In this document: positions 23,356 through 31,306 of the stretch, piece after piece
How the letters are laid out: each line of letters opens with the position of its first letter
How positions within the stretch are numbered: the first letter of the stretch is position 1
From: Mycolicibacterium chitae
GTDB taxonomy: Bacteria > Actinomycetota > Actinomycetes > Mycobacteriales > Mycobacteriaceae
Assembly (NCBI RefSeq): GCF_900637205.1
Contig: NZ_LR134355.1
Location: forward strand, 992,001 to 1,056,000
Direction of reading: 5' to 3'
DNA: 64,000 bases
Notes under the pieces: model-generated
What the model was told of the DNA's origin: nothing
Database searches by the model: none
Seen by the model: the letters and a program-made list of their open reading frames with translations, nothing else
Position numbers and translations under genes: made by a program

Positions 23356-24459
23356 ATGGCAAACAACAGAGTGGCCAATGTGGAGCAAGTGACCAGTGCT
23401 GTCGGTGGGGTGGCACTCGCCAACCGCGCCCCGGCCAATGTCGCCCCGGTTGCCCTGACCGCTGCGTTGGTCCAGGATGCGCCGTCCTTCGCGCCGGCCC
23501 GTGCCGCGACCGTCACCGTCGGCCCGATCACCGCGCTTGCCGAACTCGACGGCTGCCTACTGACCGCCGACTACGCCGCCGACACCGTCTCGGTTCGTGC
23601 CGCCCACACGCTGGGCCACGTGACCTCCGTCGGCGACATCTACGAGCCGTCCGCGATCGCGATCGCCGGCCGCCGCGCCTACGTGGCCTCGGTGGAACCG
23701 GCCTACGACACGGTGACCGTGCTCGAGCGCGCGGCCGTCATCGCCCGGATCCCGGTGCACGGCAACATTCGGGGCATCGCCGCCGGCCGCGACGGTCGGC
23801 GCGTCTACGCCCTGCAGTCCTCGGAGACCGCGATGTCGCTCGGCGTCATCGACACCGACACCCACGACGTGAGCACCGTGGAGCTGGTCGCCGGACCGCA
23901 CACCGTGCCGACCGCGGTGGCCGTCAGCCCGACCTCCGACGTCGTGTACGTCGCGGCGGTCGACGACAGCTCCGGTGTGGTCCTGGCGGTCCAGGGCGGC
24001 CGGGTGCTGCGCGTCGAGCCCATCCCGTCGATGGTCCGCGACATCGCGGTCAGCCGCGACGGCGCCACCCTGTTCGCGATCAGCGACGATGACGAGTTCG
24101 GCGGCGTGATCGATCTCCTCGACGCGACCACGCTGCAGATCACCGGCACCATCGAGATCGGCGCCGCCGTCGGTCAGGTGTCGGTCAGCGCCGACGGTGA
24201 GCGGGTCTACGTCGTGAGCGGCAGCCACATCACGGTCCTGTGTACGTCCACGCGGCGCATCGTCGACCGCATCGTGACCGGCACCGATCCGGTCGCCGCG
24301 GTCGAGAGCCACGACGGATCGCTGCTGTTCGTCACCGACTACGACGGCCGCGTGGCATCCCTGGCGGTCACCAAGGCCGGCAAGGACGCCCTGGCGGAGA
24401 TCTTCGACGCCGACGTCATCGACGTGCCGATGCACGAACTCGAGGCCGCCGCCGTCTGA
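23356..24459 (+). CDS. Seven-bladed beta-propeller (YVTN-type) protein, Rv1057-like
   Basis: A 367-residue repeat protein built from YVTN-type beta-propeller blades. About seven repeats of the V-a-V-s-x-D-G-x-x-x-Y-V type run from residue 50 to 340 (IAAGRDGRRVYALQSS, VAVSPTSDVVYVAA, IAVSRDGATLFAI, VSVSADGERVYVVSG). There is no signal peptide. The Ala-rich N-terminus of about 45 residues is poorly structured. Such propellers are binding scaffolds. The M. tuberculosis neighbour-order equivalent Rv1057 is a stress-induced gene. ATG 23356 follows GGGAGGAAAAAGACGAGT. Its TGA abuts the stop of the next, convergent gene with no base between them. Confidence 0.8.
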   Translation: MANNRVANVEQVTSAVGGVALANRAPANVAPVALTAALVQDAPSFAPARAATVTVGPITALAELDGCLLTADYAADTVSVRAAHTLGHVTSVGDIYEPSAIAIAGRRAYVASVEPAYDTVTVLERAAVIARIPVHGNIRGIAAGRDGRRVYALQSSETAMSLGVIDTDTHDVSTVELVAGPHTVPTAVAVSPTSDVVYVAAVDDSSGVVLAVQGGRVLRVEPIPSMVRDIAVSRDGATLFAISDDDEFGGVIDLLDATTLQITGTIEIGAAVGQVSVSADGERVYVVSGSHITVLCTSTRRIVDRIVTGTDPVAAVESHDGSLLFVTDYDGRVASLAVTKAGKDALAEIFDADVIDVPMHELEAAAV

Positions 24460-24747
24460 TCAGCCGGTGCAGTTCAGCGACACGGTGATGGTCTGCCGGG
24501 TCGGGGTGGGCGCGTCGTCGTCGATGGCGATGCGCATCCGCTCGATCTGGGTCGGGTTGCGGACGTCGGTGACCACGCACCGATCGAGCGACCCCGTGCC
24601 CATCCGGTCGACGACCACGTTGTAGCCCTGCCCGCGCAGATCGGCGATCACGTCCGCGGCCGACTCGTCGGCCCCGGCCGCCGGCGCCGACAACAGGGCC
24701 GCGGACAGGCCGACGATCGTCGCCGCCGTCGCGCTCAGGATCCGCAT
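24460..24747 (-). CDS. Small secreted mycobacterial protein, function unknown
   Basis: A 95-residue protein with a clear signal peptide (about 1-27, ILSATAATIVGLSAALLSAP then AAGAD). The mature part of about 67 residues has two Cys (in LDRCVVTDV and SLNCTG) that could form a disulfide. The segment ADVIADLRGQGYNVVVDR is shared with many small exported mycobacterial proteins of the PASTA-lookalike or DUF732 neighbourhood type. Family assignment is uncertain. ATG 24747 is chosen because the signal peptide starts there. The ribosome site GGCGAGACC is moderate. It is convergent with the propeller gene (stop codons TGA and TCA abut). Confidence 0.7.
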   Translation of the reverse strand: MRILSATAATIVGLSAALLSAPAAGADESAADVIADLRGQGYNVVVDRMGTGSLDRCVVTDVRNPTQIERMRIAIDDDAPTPTRQTITVSLNCTG

Positions 24748-24784
24748 GGTCTCGCCTTTCGTCGTACTACCAGTAGAGCACTCC

Positions 24785-25120
24785 TCAGCCGGTCCGCGGC
24801 GCATACATGATGACGCCCACGCCGAGCAGACAGATCAGCGCGCCGGTGAGGTCCCAACGGTCGGGCCGGAAGTCGTCGAGCAGCATGCCCCAGGCCAAGG
24901 AACCGGCCACGAACACACCGCCGTAGGCGGCCAGGATGCGGCCGAAGTTCGCGTCGGGCTGCAGCGTGGCGACAAATCCGTAGGCGCCCAGCGCGATCGC
25001 GCCCAGCCCGGCCCACCACCAGCCGCGGTCCTCGCGCACGCCCTGCCACACCAGCCAGGCCCCGCCGATTTCGAACAGCGCCGCGACCACAAACAACAAA
25101 ACCGACTTGCCGACCGTCAC
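24785..25120 (-). CDS. YnfA/UPF0060 family membrane protein
   Basis: A 111-residue, four-helix membrane protein of the UPF0060 (YnfA) family, a small-multidrug-resistance-like fold. Conserved pieces are [21 protein letters not shown] in the first helix-loop, then GYVA-like [18 protein letters not shown], and [15 protein letters not shown]. The family length is about 108 residues, so GTG 25120 is accepted. It lacks a strong ribosome site. Some YnfA relatives act as small cation or drug effluxers, but function is not established here. The gene lies alone between the secreted protein and the divergent fadD gene. Confidence 0.85.
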   Translation of the reverse strand: MTVGKSVLLFVVAALFEIGGAWLVWQGVREDRGWWWAGLGAIALGAYGFVATLQPDANFGRILAAYGGVFVAGSLAWGMLLDDFRPDRWDLTGALICLLGVGVIMYAPRTG

Positions 25121-25180
25121 CGGCGATAGCGTAGGGCACCGGCCGATCAACGGCCCCTGACGCGAAGGGCTGAAGCAACG

Positions 25181-26812
25181 ATGCAGAGCACCATCGAACC
25201 GTTCCCGTTGACCGTCGGCGGGATCCTGCGCTACGCGACCGGCGTGCACGGGGACCGCACGGTCACCACGGCGACGGGTCAAGGTGGCTACCGGCACACC
25301 ACCTACCAGCAGGTGGGGCGCGAGGCCGCGCAACTGGCCAATGCGCTGCGGTCGCTCGACATCACCGGGGACCAGCGGGTCGGCACGTTCATGTGGAACA
25401 ACGCCGAACACCTGGTGGCCTACATGGCGATCCCGTCGATGGGCGCGGTCCTGCACACCCTGAACATCCGGCTGTTCCCCGAACAGATCGAGTTCGTCGC
25501 CTACGAGGCCGAGGACCAGGTGATCATCGTCGACCTGTCGGTGGCCCCGGTGCTGGGGCGCGTGCTGCGCTCGCTGGAAACCGTGCACACCGTGATCGCC
25601 GTCGGCGAGGGCGACCTGGCGCCGCTGGAGGACGCCGGCAAGACGGTGCTGCGTTACCACGACCTGCTCGCCGAGCAGTCCGACGAGTTCGACTGGCCGG
25701 ATGTCGACGAAAACTCCGCCGCCGCAATGTGTTACACCAGCGGCACCACTGGCCACCCCAAGGGTGTGGTGTACAGCCACCGGTCCAACTACCTGCATTC
25801 GATGGCCGTCTGCGGCGGCAACGCGATGGGTCTGAGCTTCTCCGACCGGGCGCTGCCGATCGTCCCGATGTTCCACGCCAACGCCTGGGGCATGCCGTAC
25901 GCGGCGCTGATGGCCGGCGCCGACCTGGTGATGCCGGACCGGCACATGGACGCCGTGTCGATGGTCGACCTGATCGAGACGCAGCAGCCGACGGTGGCCG
26001 GTGCGGTCCCGACCATCTGGAACGACGTGATGAACTACCTGCTGGACAACCCCGGCCACGACATCTCGTCGCTGCGGCTGGTGGCCTGCGGGGGCTCGGC
26101 GGTCCCGGTGTCGTTGATGCAGACCTTCGAGGACAAGTTCGGGGTCCCCATCCGGCAGGCGTGGGGGATGACCGAGACCTCGCCGATCGCCACCGTGGCC
26201 TGGCCGCCGCCGGGCACGCCCGAGGACAAGCAGTGGGAACTGCGCGGCTCGCAGGGCCGGCCGCTGTGCGGGGTCGAGGCCCGCATCGTCGACGACGAGG
26301 GCAATCAGCTGCCCAACGACGACGAGTCGGTGGGCGAACTCGAGGTCCGCGGGCCGTGGATCACCAGCTCGTACTACCGCAACACCGACCCGTCGAAGTT
26401 CGTCGCGGGCTGGCTGCGCACCGGCGACGTCGGACGCATCGACACCCAGGGCTACGTCACGCTGACCGACCGGGCCAAGGACGTGATCAAGTCCGGCGGC
26501 GAGTGGATCTCCTCGGTGGAACTGGAGAACCAGCTCATCGCGCATCCGGCGGTGATCGACGCCGCGGTCGTGGGGGTGCCCGACGACCGGTGGGAGGAGC
26601 GGCCGCTGGCGGCGGTGGTGCTCAAGGAGGGCGCCGAGGTCAGCGCCGAGGAGCTGCGGGAATTCCTGTCCGACAAGGTGGTTCGGTGGTGGCTGCCCGA
26701 GCGCTGGACGTTCATCGACGAGGTTCCGCGCACCAGCGTCGGCAAGTACGACAAGAAGACCATCCGGTCCCGCCACGCCGAGGGGGCCTACGAGGTCCAG
26801 AAGCTCAGCTGA
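25181..26812 (+). CDS. fadD14: Fatty-acid-CoA ligase (FadD14-like)
   Basis: A 543-residue acyl-adenylate-forming enzyme that activates a fatty acid to its CoA ester through an acyl-AMP. Motifs are complete: the P-loop [12 protein letters not shown] (about 185), A5 WGMTETSP (about 328), A7 [10 protein letters not shown] (about 408), A8 [16 protein letters not shown] (about 430), and the adenylation Lys in SVGKYDKKT near 522. Length and sequence are those of the medium- to long-chain class. In M. tuberculosis the equivalent position holds fadD14. The next gene, a reductase-like protein, starts 32 nt after its stop with a strong ribosome site. The two likely form an operon with the patatin gene. 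Confidence 0.88.
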   Translation: MQSTIEPFPLTVGGILRYATGVHGDRTVTTATGQGGYRHTTYQQVGREAAQLANALRSLDITGDQRVGTFMWNNAEHLVAYMAIPSMGAVLHTLNIRLFPEQIEFVAYEAEDQVIIVDLSVAPVLGRVLRSLETVHTVIAVGEGDLAPLEDAGKTVLRYHDLLAEQSDEFDWPDVDENSAAAMCYTSGTTGHPKGVVYSHRSNYLHSMAVCGGNAMGLSFSDRALPIVPMFHANAWGMPYAALMAGADLVMPDRHMDAVSMVDLIETQQPTVAGAVPTIWNDVMNYLLDNPGHDISSLRLVACGGSAVPVSLMQTFEDKFGVPIRQAWGMTETSPIATVAWPPPGTPEDKQWELRGSQGRPLCGVEARIVDDEGNQLPNDDESVGELEVRGPWITSSYYRNTDPSKFVAGWLRTGDVGRIDTQGYVTLTDRAKDVIKSGGEWISSVELENQLIAHPAVIDAAVVGVPDDRWEERPLAAVVLKEGAEVSAEELREFLSDKVVRWWLPERWTFIDEVPRTSVGKYDKKTIRSRHAEGAYEVQKLS

Positions 26813-26844
26813 GCTCTGCTCGCCGAAAGATGAGGAGGCGCCGC

Positions 26845-27903
26845 GTGGCGTTGAAGGTCGTGCAATGGGCCACCGGCGGCGTGGGCGTCGCCGCGATCCG
26901 GGCCATCCTGGAGCATCCCGAGCTCGAACTGGCCGGCTGCTGGGTGCATTCGCCGGACAAGAACGGCAAGGACGTCGGCGAACTGATCGGCACCGCGCCG
27001 CTGGGGGTGACCGCGACCAACAGCGTCGAGGAGATCCTGGCGCTGGACGCCGACGCCGTCGTCTACGCGCCGCTGCTGCCCGACCCCGACGAGGTGGCCG
27101 CGCTGCTGCGCTCCGGCAAGAACGTGGTGACCCCGGTCGGCTGGGTCTATCCCGGCGAGCGTCAGGCCGCGCCGCTGGTCGAGGCCGCCCGCGCGGGCGG
27201 GGTCACGCTGCACGGCACCGGCATCGCCCCCGGCGGCATCAGCGAGAAGTTCCCGCTGGTGCTCTCGGCGCTGTCGACGGCCGTGACTTACGTTCGGGCC
27301 GAAGAGTTCTCCGACCTACGCACCTACGACGCCCCCGACGTGCTGCGGCACGTGATGGGATTCGGGGACACCCCGGACAAGGCGCTGAGCGGTCCCATGC
27401 AGAAGCTGCTCGACGGCGGATTCATCCAGGCCGTGAAGATGGTCGTCGACACCGTCGGGTTCGCCGCCGACCCCAAGATCGGCTCCCGCCAGGAGATCGC
27501 GGTGGCCACCGCGCCCATCGATTCGCCGCTGGGGGTCATCGAACCCGGACAGGTGGCGGCCCGAAAGTTCCACTGGGAGGCCGTCGTCGGCGACGAGACG
27601 GTGGTGCGGATCACGGTCAACTGGCTGATGGGCGAGGAAAACCTGGACCCCGCCTGGACTTTCGGACCCGAGGGGCAACGCTATGAGATCGAGGTGAAGG
27701 GCAACCCCGACTTCACCGTGAGCCTCAAGGGCTTCCAGGGCGAGGTCGGCGACCCTGAGGAGACCGGGATCGTCGCCACCGCGGCGCACTGCGTGAACTC
27801 CGTGCCCGCCGTGTGCGCCGCCGCTCCCGGCGTCGCCACCTATCTGGATCTGCCGCTGCTGTCCGGGAAAGCGGCGCCCCGGCTGGCGGTCGACCGTGGC
27901 TGA
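26845..27903 (+). CDS. Dihydrodipicolinate reductase-like NAD(P)-binding protein (Rv1059-like)
   Basis: A 352-residue protein with an N-terminal Rossmann fold ([18 protein letters not shown], about residues 4-22) of the DapB-like type. A C-terminal alpha/beta domain follows, with [16 protein letters not shown] in the middle. True DapB is shorter (about 250 residues) and has the HHxxK motif, which is missing here. This is therefore the 'mycobacterial dihydrodipicolinate reductase-like' group seen in lipid loci. GTG 26845 has GAGGAGG 6 nt upstream. Its stop overlaps the GTG of the patatin gene. The reaction is unknown. A role in lipid modification is inferred from its operon with fadD and patatin genes. 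Confidence 0.75.
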   Translation: MALKVVQWATGGVGVAAIRAILEHPELELAGCWVHSPDKNGKDVGELIGTAPLGVTATNSVEEILALDADAVVYAPLLPDPDEVAALLRSGKNVVTPVGWVYPGERQAAPLVEAARAGGVTLHGTGIAPGGISEKFPLVLSALSTAVTYVRAEEFSDLRTYDAPDVLRHVMGFGDTPDKALSGPMQKLLDGGFIQAVKMVVDTVGFAADPKIGSRQEIAVATAPIDSPLGVIEPGQVAARKFHWEAVVGDETVVRITVNWLMGEENLDPAWTFGPEGQRYEIEVKGNPDFTVSLKGFQGEVGDPEETGIVATAAHCVNSVPAVCAAAPGVATYLDLPLLSGKAAPRLAVDRG

Positions 27904-28750
27904 GCGCCTCGCGTTGGTGCTCGGCGGCGGTGGGCTGGCCGGCATCGCCTGGGAAACCGGTGTGCTGCTGGGGATCTGCGATGCGGCCCCGGAGGTGGGC
28001 CGCGCGCTGCTGGACGCGGAAGTGGTGGTGGGAACCTCGGCCGGTTCGGCGGTGGGCGCCCAGATCACCGGCCCGACGGGGCTCGAGGAGCTCTTTGAGC
28101 GCCAGCAGGCCGCCGAGTCCGCCGAGATCGACCCGGGCGTGGCCATCGACGACATCGCCGAGCTGTTCCTGGCCGCCATGCTCACCCCGGGCGCCACCAA
28201 GGCCGAGAAGCTGCAGAAGATCGGCGCGGTGGCCGCGCAGACCGACACCGTCAGCGAGGCGGTGCGCCGCGAGGTCATCGCGCACCGGCTGCCCGAGCAC
28301 CGATGGCCCGAGCGGGACCTGCGGCTCACCGCGATCGACATCGCCAGCGGGGAACTCGTGGCCTTCGACCGCAGCTCCGGCGTCGAGCTGATCGACGCCG
28401 TCGCGGCCAGCTGCGCCGTGCCCGGTGCGTGGCCCCCGGTGACTATCGGCGCGCGCCGCTACATGGACGGCGGCGTCGCGAGCACCGTCAACATGGCCGT
28501 CGCCGCGGACTGCGAGACCGCCGTCGTCCTGGTGCCGTCCGGGGTGGACACCCCGTCGCCGTGGGGACTGTCCACCGCCGACGAGATCGCCGAATTCGGA
28601 AGCGCGCTGGGTATTTTCGCCGACGCGAACGCGTTGGCTGCCTTCGGCCGCAACCCGTTGGACCCGGCGTGCCGGATCCCGTCGGCGCGGGCCGGGCGCG
28701 CCCAGGGGCACCGGGAGGCCGCGCGGATCGCGACGCTCCTAACCCGCTGA
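27896..28750 (+). CDS. Patatin-like phospholipase (Rv1062-like)
   Basis: A 284-residue patatin-fold hydrolase with a Ser-Asp dyad. The oxyanion loop LVLGGGGLAGIAWETG is at residues 6-21, the nucleophile elbow GTSAGSA near 47-50, and the catalytic Asp in DGGVAS near 190. Such enzymes cleave acyl esters of lipids. GTG 27896 overlaps the stop of the upstream reductase gene by 8 nt. The last 12 nt overlap the end of the convergent second patatin gene (28739-29737). It probably acts on membrane or storage lipids in the same pathway as the upstream FadD. Confidence 0.85.
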   Translation: MAERLALVLGGGGLAGIAWETGVLLGICDAAPEVGRALLDAEVVVGTSAGSAVGAQITGPTGLEELFERQQAAESAEIDPGVAIDDIAELFLAAMLTPGATKAEKLQKIGAVAAQTDTVSEAVRREVIAHRLPEHRWPERDLRLTAIDIASGELVAFDRSSGVELIDAVAASCAVPGAWPPVTIGARRYMDGGVASTVNMAVAADCETAVVLVPSGVDTPSPWGLSTADEIAEFGSALGIFADANALAAFGRNPLDPACRIPSARAGRAQGHREAARIATLLTR

Positions 28751-29737
28751 GCCCGGGTCCGCCTCCGTGCGGGGCGCCACGGTGTCCAGGGCGGCGGCCG
28801 CCAGTTCCTGGCCGATGCCGATGACCTCGTCGGCGCGGTGAAAGTCCAGGCTGCGGCACACCGTGCGCGGCACCTCGATATAGAGATCCGGCGGATAGGC
28901 GGCCAGGGTGTGCCGCGCCAGCGCGGACTGGGCGATGTCGATCGTGCGGTTCATCACCTCGAAGCCACCGAGGCGGGGCACCGCCGGTTCGACGGACTCG
29001 GGCAGGTCGACGTCGTCGCTCGATTCGGGGCCGTCGTCGTCGACCGTGCTGAACCGGCCCAGCACCGCTCGACCCGTCGTCGTCTCCAACAATGACCGCG
29101 CGGCCTTGGACTCCAGCAGCGACGACGTGCTGCGCCACTTGCCCTTGAGCCACTCGGCGGTGGGCCGCTCGCGGGCCGCCCGGCGGGACTCCGGATCGTC
29201 GCCGGACAGGCCGACGGCGATGGTCATGTCGGCGTTGACCGAGGCGATCGGCGCCATCGGGATGGGATTGAGGATGCCGCCGTCGGCCAGCAGCCGCCCG
29301 TCGTGCACATGCGGCGAGATGACGCCCGGGATGGCGATCGAGGCCCGGATGGCCTCGTCGACCGCGCCGTGCTGCAGCCACACCGACTTGCCGGCGATCA
29401 GGTCGGTGCACACGGCCGTGTAGGGGATGGGCAGTTCCTCGATGGTGACGTCGCCGAGGATGTCGCGCACGGCGTCGAGGATCTTCCCGGCGCGCAGCAC
29501 GCCCGCGGCGCTCAGCGACGGGTCGAGCAGGCGGAGCACCGTGCGCTGCGTCAAAGAGCTTGCCCACAGCGTGTATTCGTCGAGCTTGCCCGCCGCGTGC
29601 AGGCCGCCGACCAGCGCGCCCATCGAGGATCCGGCCACCCCGACGATGTCGTGTCCGCGCTCGAGCAGTTCGTGGATGACCCCGATGTGGGCGTAGCCGC
29701 GCGCACCGCCACTGCCCAGCGCCAGAGCTACCCGCAT
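28739..29737 (-). CDS. Patatin-like phospholipase (Rv1063c-like)
   Basis: A 332-residue patatin of the RssA/NTE-like bacterial type. The oxyanion loop LGSGGARGYAHIGV is at residues 7-20, the nucleophile elbow VAGSSMGALVGG near 33-44, and the catalytic Asp in LLADGGILNPIPM near 148. A C-terminal acidic segment (about 205-230) is followed by a helical region. It is convergent with and overlaps the other patatin gene by 12 nt. lpqV lies 7 nt upstream on the same strand, so lpqV and this gene probably form one transcript. The two patatins are only distantly alike in sequence. Confidence 0.85.
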   Translation of the reverse strand: MRVALALGSGGARGYAHIGVIHELLERGHDIVGVAGSSMGALVGGLHAAGKLDEYTLWASSLTQRTVLRLLDPSLSAAGVLRAGKILDAVRDILGDVTIEELPIPYTAVCTDLIAGKSVWLQHGAVDEAIRASIAIPGVISPHVHDGRLLADGGILNPIPMAPIASVNADMTIAVGLSGDDPESRRAARERPTAEWLKGKWRSTSSLLESKAARSLLETTTGRAVLGRFSTVDDDGPESSDDVDLPESVEPAVPRLGGFEVMNRTIDIAQSALARHTLAAYPPDLYIEVPRTVCRSLDFHRADEVIGIGQELAAAALDTVAPRTEADPGSAG

Positions 29738-29744
29738 GATCTTG

Positions 29745-30200
29745 CTATCCGCACTGGCCGTCGGCCGCGGCGTTGACCGCCAGGATGACGCCGGCCTGCT
29801 GGGCCGGGGTCAGCTCCGCCCAGGGGGTGTGGAAGTTGCCCGCATCGGCGAAGCCGGGCTCCTGCAGCACCTTCAGGTAGGGCTCGACCTGGGCCATCGG
29901 GTCGCCGCCCTGAGCCTCGATCCACCGGGTGGCCGCCAGGCAGGCCTGGCCGTACTGGGATTCCGTCGCGACCGACGGCACGTCGACCCGAGTGGTGATC
30001 CCGGCGGGGGAGACCCCGACGGCACCCGGGGGCACCGGCTCGGCCGGCGGTGCCGGCAGTTCGGAGGTCGACGTCTCGGACAACGACGTCGACGGCGCCG
30101 GTTCGGGGGGCGCGGCCGATTCCTCCGAGGAACAGCCCGCACTCAGCGTCGCCGCGACCGCCAGCACCGCGAGCCCGACCGGGGCGTGATACCTGCGCAT
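29745..30200 (-). CDS. lpqV: Lipoprotein LpqV
   Basis: A 151-residue exported lipoprotein. The signal peptide (1-22) ends in the lipobox LSAGC, with the lipidated Cys at about residue 23, and a Ser/Pro/Glu-rich linker follows. The mature domain has two Cys (YGQACLAATRWIEAQGG and the C-terminal DGQCG), plausible as a disulfide. Position between a patatin gene and the cysteine dioxygenase operon matches lpqV (Rv1064c) in M. tuberculosis. The function is unknown. Its start lies 87 nt from the divergent Cys leader ORF, so the two share a promoter region. Confidence 0.82.
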   Translation of the reverse strand: MRRYHAPVGLAVLAVAATLSAGCSSEESAAPPEPAPSTSLSETSTSELPAPPAEPVPPGAVGVSPAGITTRVDVPSVATESQYGQACLAATRWIEAQGGDPMAQVEPYLKVLQEPGFADAGNFHTPWAELTPAQQAGVILAVNAAADGQCG

Positions 30201-30287
30201 TGGACCAATGTAGTGCGACGCGGGCGCGAAGAATCATCGTGAGGTTAAGTCGTGCGCTTCCCGCCCGGGCCTGCCATGGTGGCTGTC

Positions 30288-30320
30288 ATGACGAATCGGA
30301 TGTGTTGTCGGTCCCGCTGA
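30288..30320 (+). CDS. Ten-codon Cys-Cys leader peptide of the cysteine dioxygenase operon
   Basis: ATG at 30288 opens a ten-codon frame, MTNRMCCRSR, ending TGA at 30318-30320, with tandem TGT TGT codons. It lies 40 nt before the cysteine dioxygenase start. A -10-like CATGGT (30275-30280) stands 7 nt before the ATG and there is no ribosome site, as for a leaderless mRNA. Leaderless polycysteine short ORFs are an established cysteine-responsive attenuator class in mycobacteria. Downstream, the ribosome site AGGAG (30349-30353) can pair with CTCC (30357-30360) right before the dioxygenase start. Ribosome position on the leader could therefore control access. Confidence 0.72.
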   Translation: MTNRMCCRSR

Positions 30321-30360
30321 CCGTCCCCTTTCCCGTTTCGTCTTCTTCAGGAGTTCCTCC

Positions 30361-30900
30361 GTGTCTACCGCTGTACTGCCCACCTATCCCCATGTCTCGG
30401 ATTCGCCGCGGCTGCGGCTGCCCGATCTACTGGCGGCCACCGACCGCGCCGCCGCCGACTTCCTCGACGGCCACTACGACCACCTGTTGCCGCCCGGCGG
30501 GGTGCCCGTCGACGACCGCTGGTTCACCCGGCTGCACTCCGACGACGACCTCGACGTGTGGTTGATCAGTTGGGCGCCCGGGCATCCCACCGACCTGCAC
30601 GACCACGGCAATTCGCTGGGCGCGCTGACGGTGCTGTCCGGCGCGCTGAACGAATTCCGTTGGACCGGCGACCAACTGCGCCGCCGCCGGCTGTCCGCCG
30701 GGGATCAGGCCGCGTTCCCGCTGGGCTGGGTGCACGACGTGGTCTGGGCGCCCAGCCCGGTCGGTGCCCAACCCCATCAGCCGACGCTGAGCGTGCACGC
30801 CTACTCCCCGCGGCTGACCACCATGTCCTACTACGAGGTGACCGATCGGGGCACGTTGTACCGGCAGCGCACCGAGCTCACCGATGCGCCGGAGGGCTAG
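30361..30900 (+). CDS. Cysteine dioxygenase-type cupin enzyme (Rv1065-like)
   Basis: A 179-residue cupin of the cysteine dioxygenase type I family, which oxidises cysteine to cysteine sulfinate with O2 at a mono-iron site. Iron ligands are visible: the His pair in DLHDHGNSLG (about residue 80-82) and the third His in LSVHAYSPRL (about 145). The usual eukaryotic Cys-Tyr crosslink Cys is absent, as in most bacterial forms, while the catalytic Tyr of the SYYEV segment is plausible. GTG 30361 has AGGAG 7 nt upstream. A Cys-Cys leader ORF precedes it, which agrees with cysteine being its substrate. The rhodanese gene starts 1 nt after the stop. Confidence 0.85.
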   Translation: MSTAVLPTYPHVSDSPRLRLPDLLAATDRAAADFLDGHYDHLLPPGGVPVDDRWFTRLHSDDDLDVWLISWAPGHPTDLHDHGNSLGALTVLSGALNEFRWTGDQLRRRRLSAGDQAAFPLGWVHDVVWAPSPVGAQPHQPTLSVHAYSPRLTTMSYYEVTDRGTLYRQRTELTDAPEG

Positions 30901-30901
30901 C

Positions 30902-31306
30902 GTGAGCCGCATCGACGCCGTGCTCGAGGCGGCCCGGGCCCGGTTGCGCCGGCTGCCCGCCGCCCAGGTTCCCGCCGCGCTGGCCCGCGGCGCGGTCCTG
31001 GTCGACATCCGGCCCGCGGCCCAGCGTGCGGCCGAGGGCGAGGTGCCCGGCGCGCTGGTGATCGAGCGCAACGTGCTGGAGTGGCGGTGCGACCCCACCA
31101 GCGACGCGCGCATCCCGCAGGCCGTCGACGACGACGTCGAATGGGTGGTGCTGTGCTCGGAGGGCTACACCTCGAGCCTGGCTGCGGCGGCGCTGCAGGA
31201 CCTGGGGTTGCACCGCGCCACCGACGTCATCGGCGGCTACCATGCGCTGACTGCCGTCCGATCAGCGTGCTCAGCCGCTCTCGTTGGCGTGCACCATCGG
31301 CCGTAG
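30902..31306 (+). CDS. Rhodanese-domain sulfurtransferase (Rv1066-like)
   Basis: A 134-residue single rhodanese domain. The fold marker VLVDIRPAAQRAAEG is near residues 36-50, and the catalytic loop VVLCSEGYTSSLAA carries the persulfide-forming Cys near 83. The C-terminal helix with DVIGGYHAL follows. It transfers sulfane sulfur and fits beside cysteine dioxygenase in removal of excess cysteine and sulfide. GTG 30902 has GGAGGG just upstream. An ATG at 30884 inside the previous gene would add six residues. The last 36 nt overlap the end of the convergent membrane hydrolase gene, so the final dozen residues read through an antisense coding region. Confidence 0.82.
   Translation: MSRIDAVLEAARARLRRLPAAQVPAALARGAVLVDIRPAAQRAAEGEVPGALVIERNVLEWRCDPTSDARIPQAVDDDVEWVVLCSEGYTSSLAAAALQDLGLHRATDVIGGYHALTAVRSACSAALVGVHHRP

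Noticed and set aside
24785..26776. A 663-codon minus-strand frame opposite fadD.
   Set aside because: Only its C-terminal 111 codons (the YnfA family gene) are real. The rest is antisense to a clear acyl-CoA ligase.
30201..30287. Divergent promoter region of lpqV and the Cys leader read as a tRNA or small RNA.
   Set aside because: No cloverleaf or conserved RNA structure is visible.
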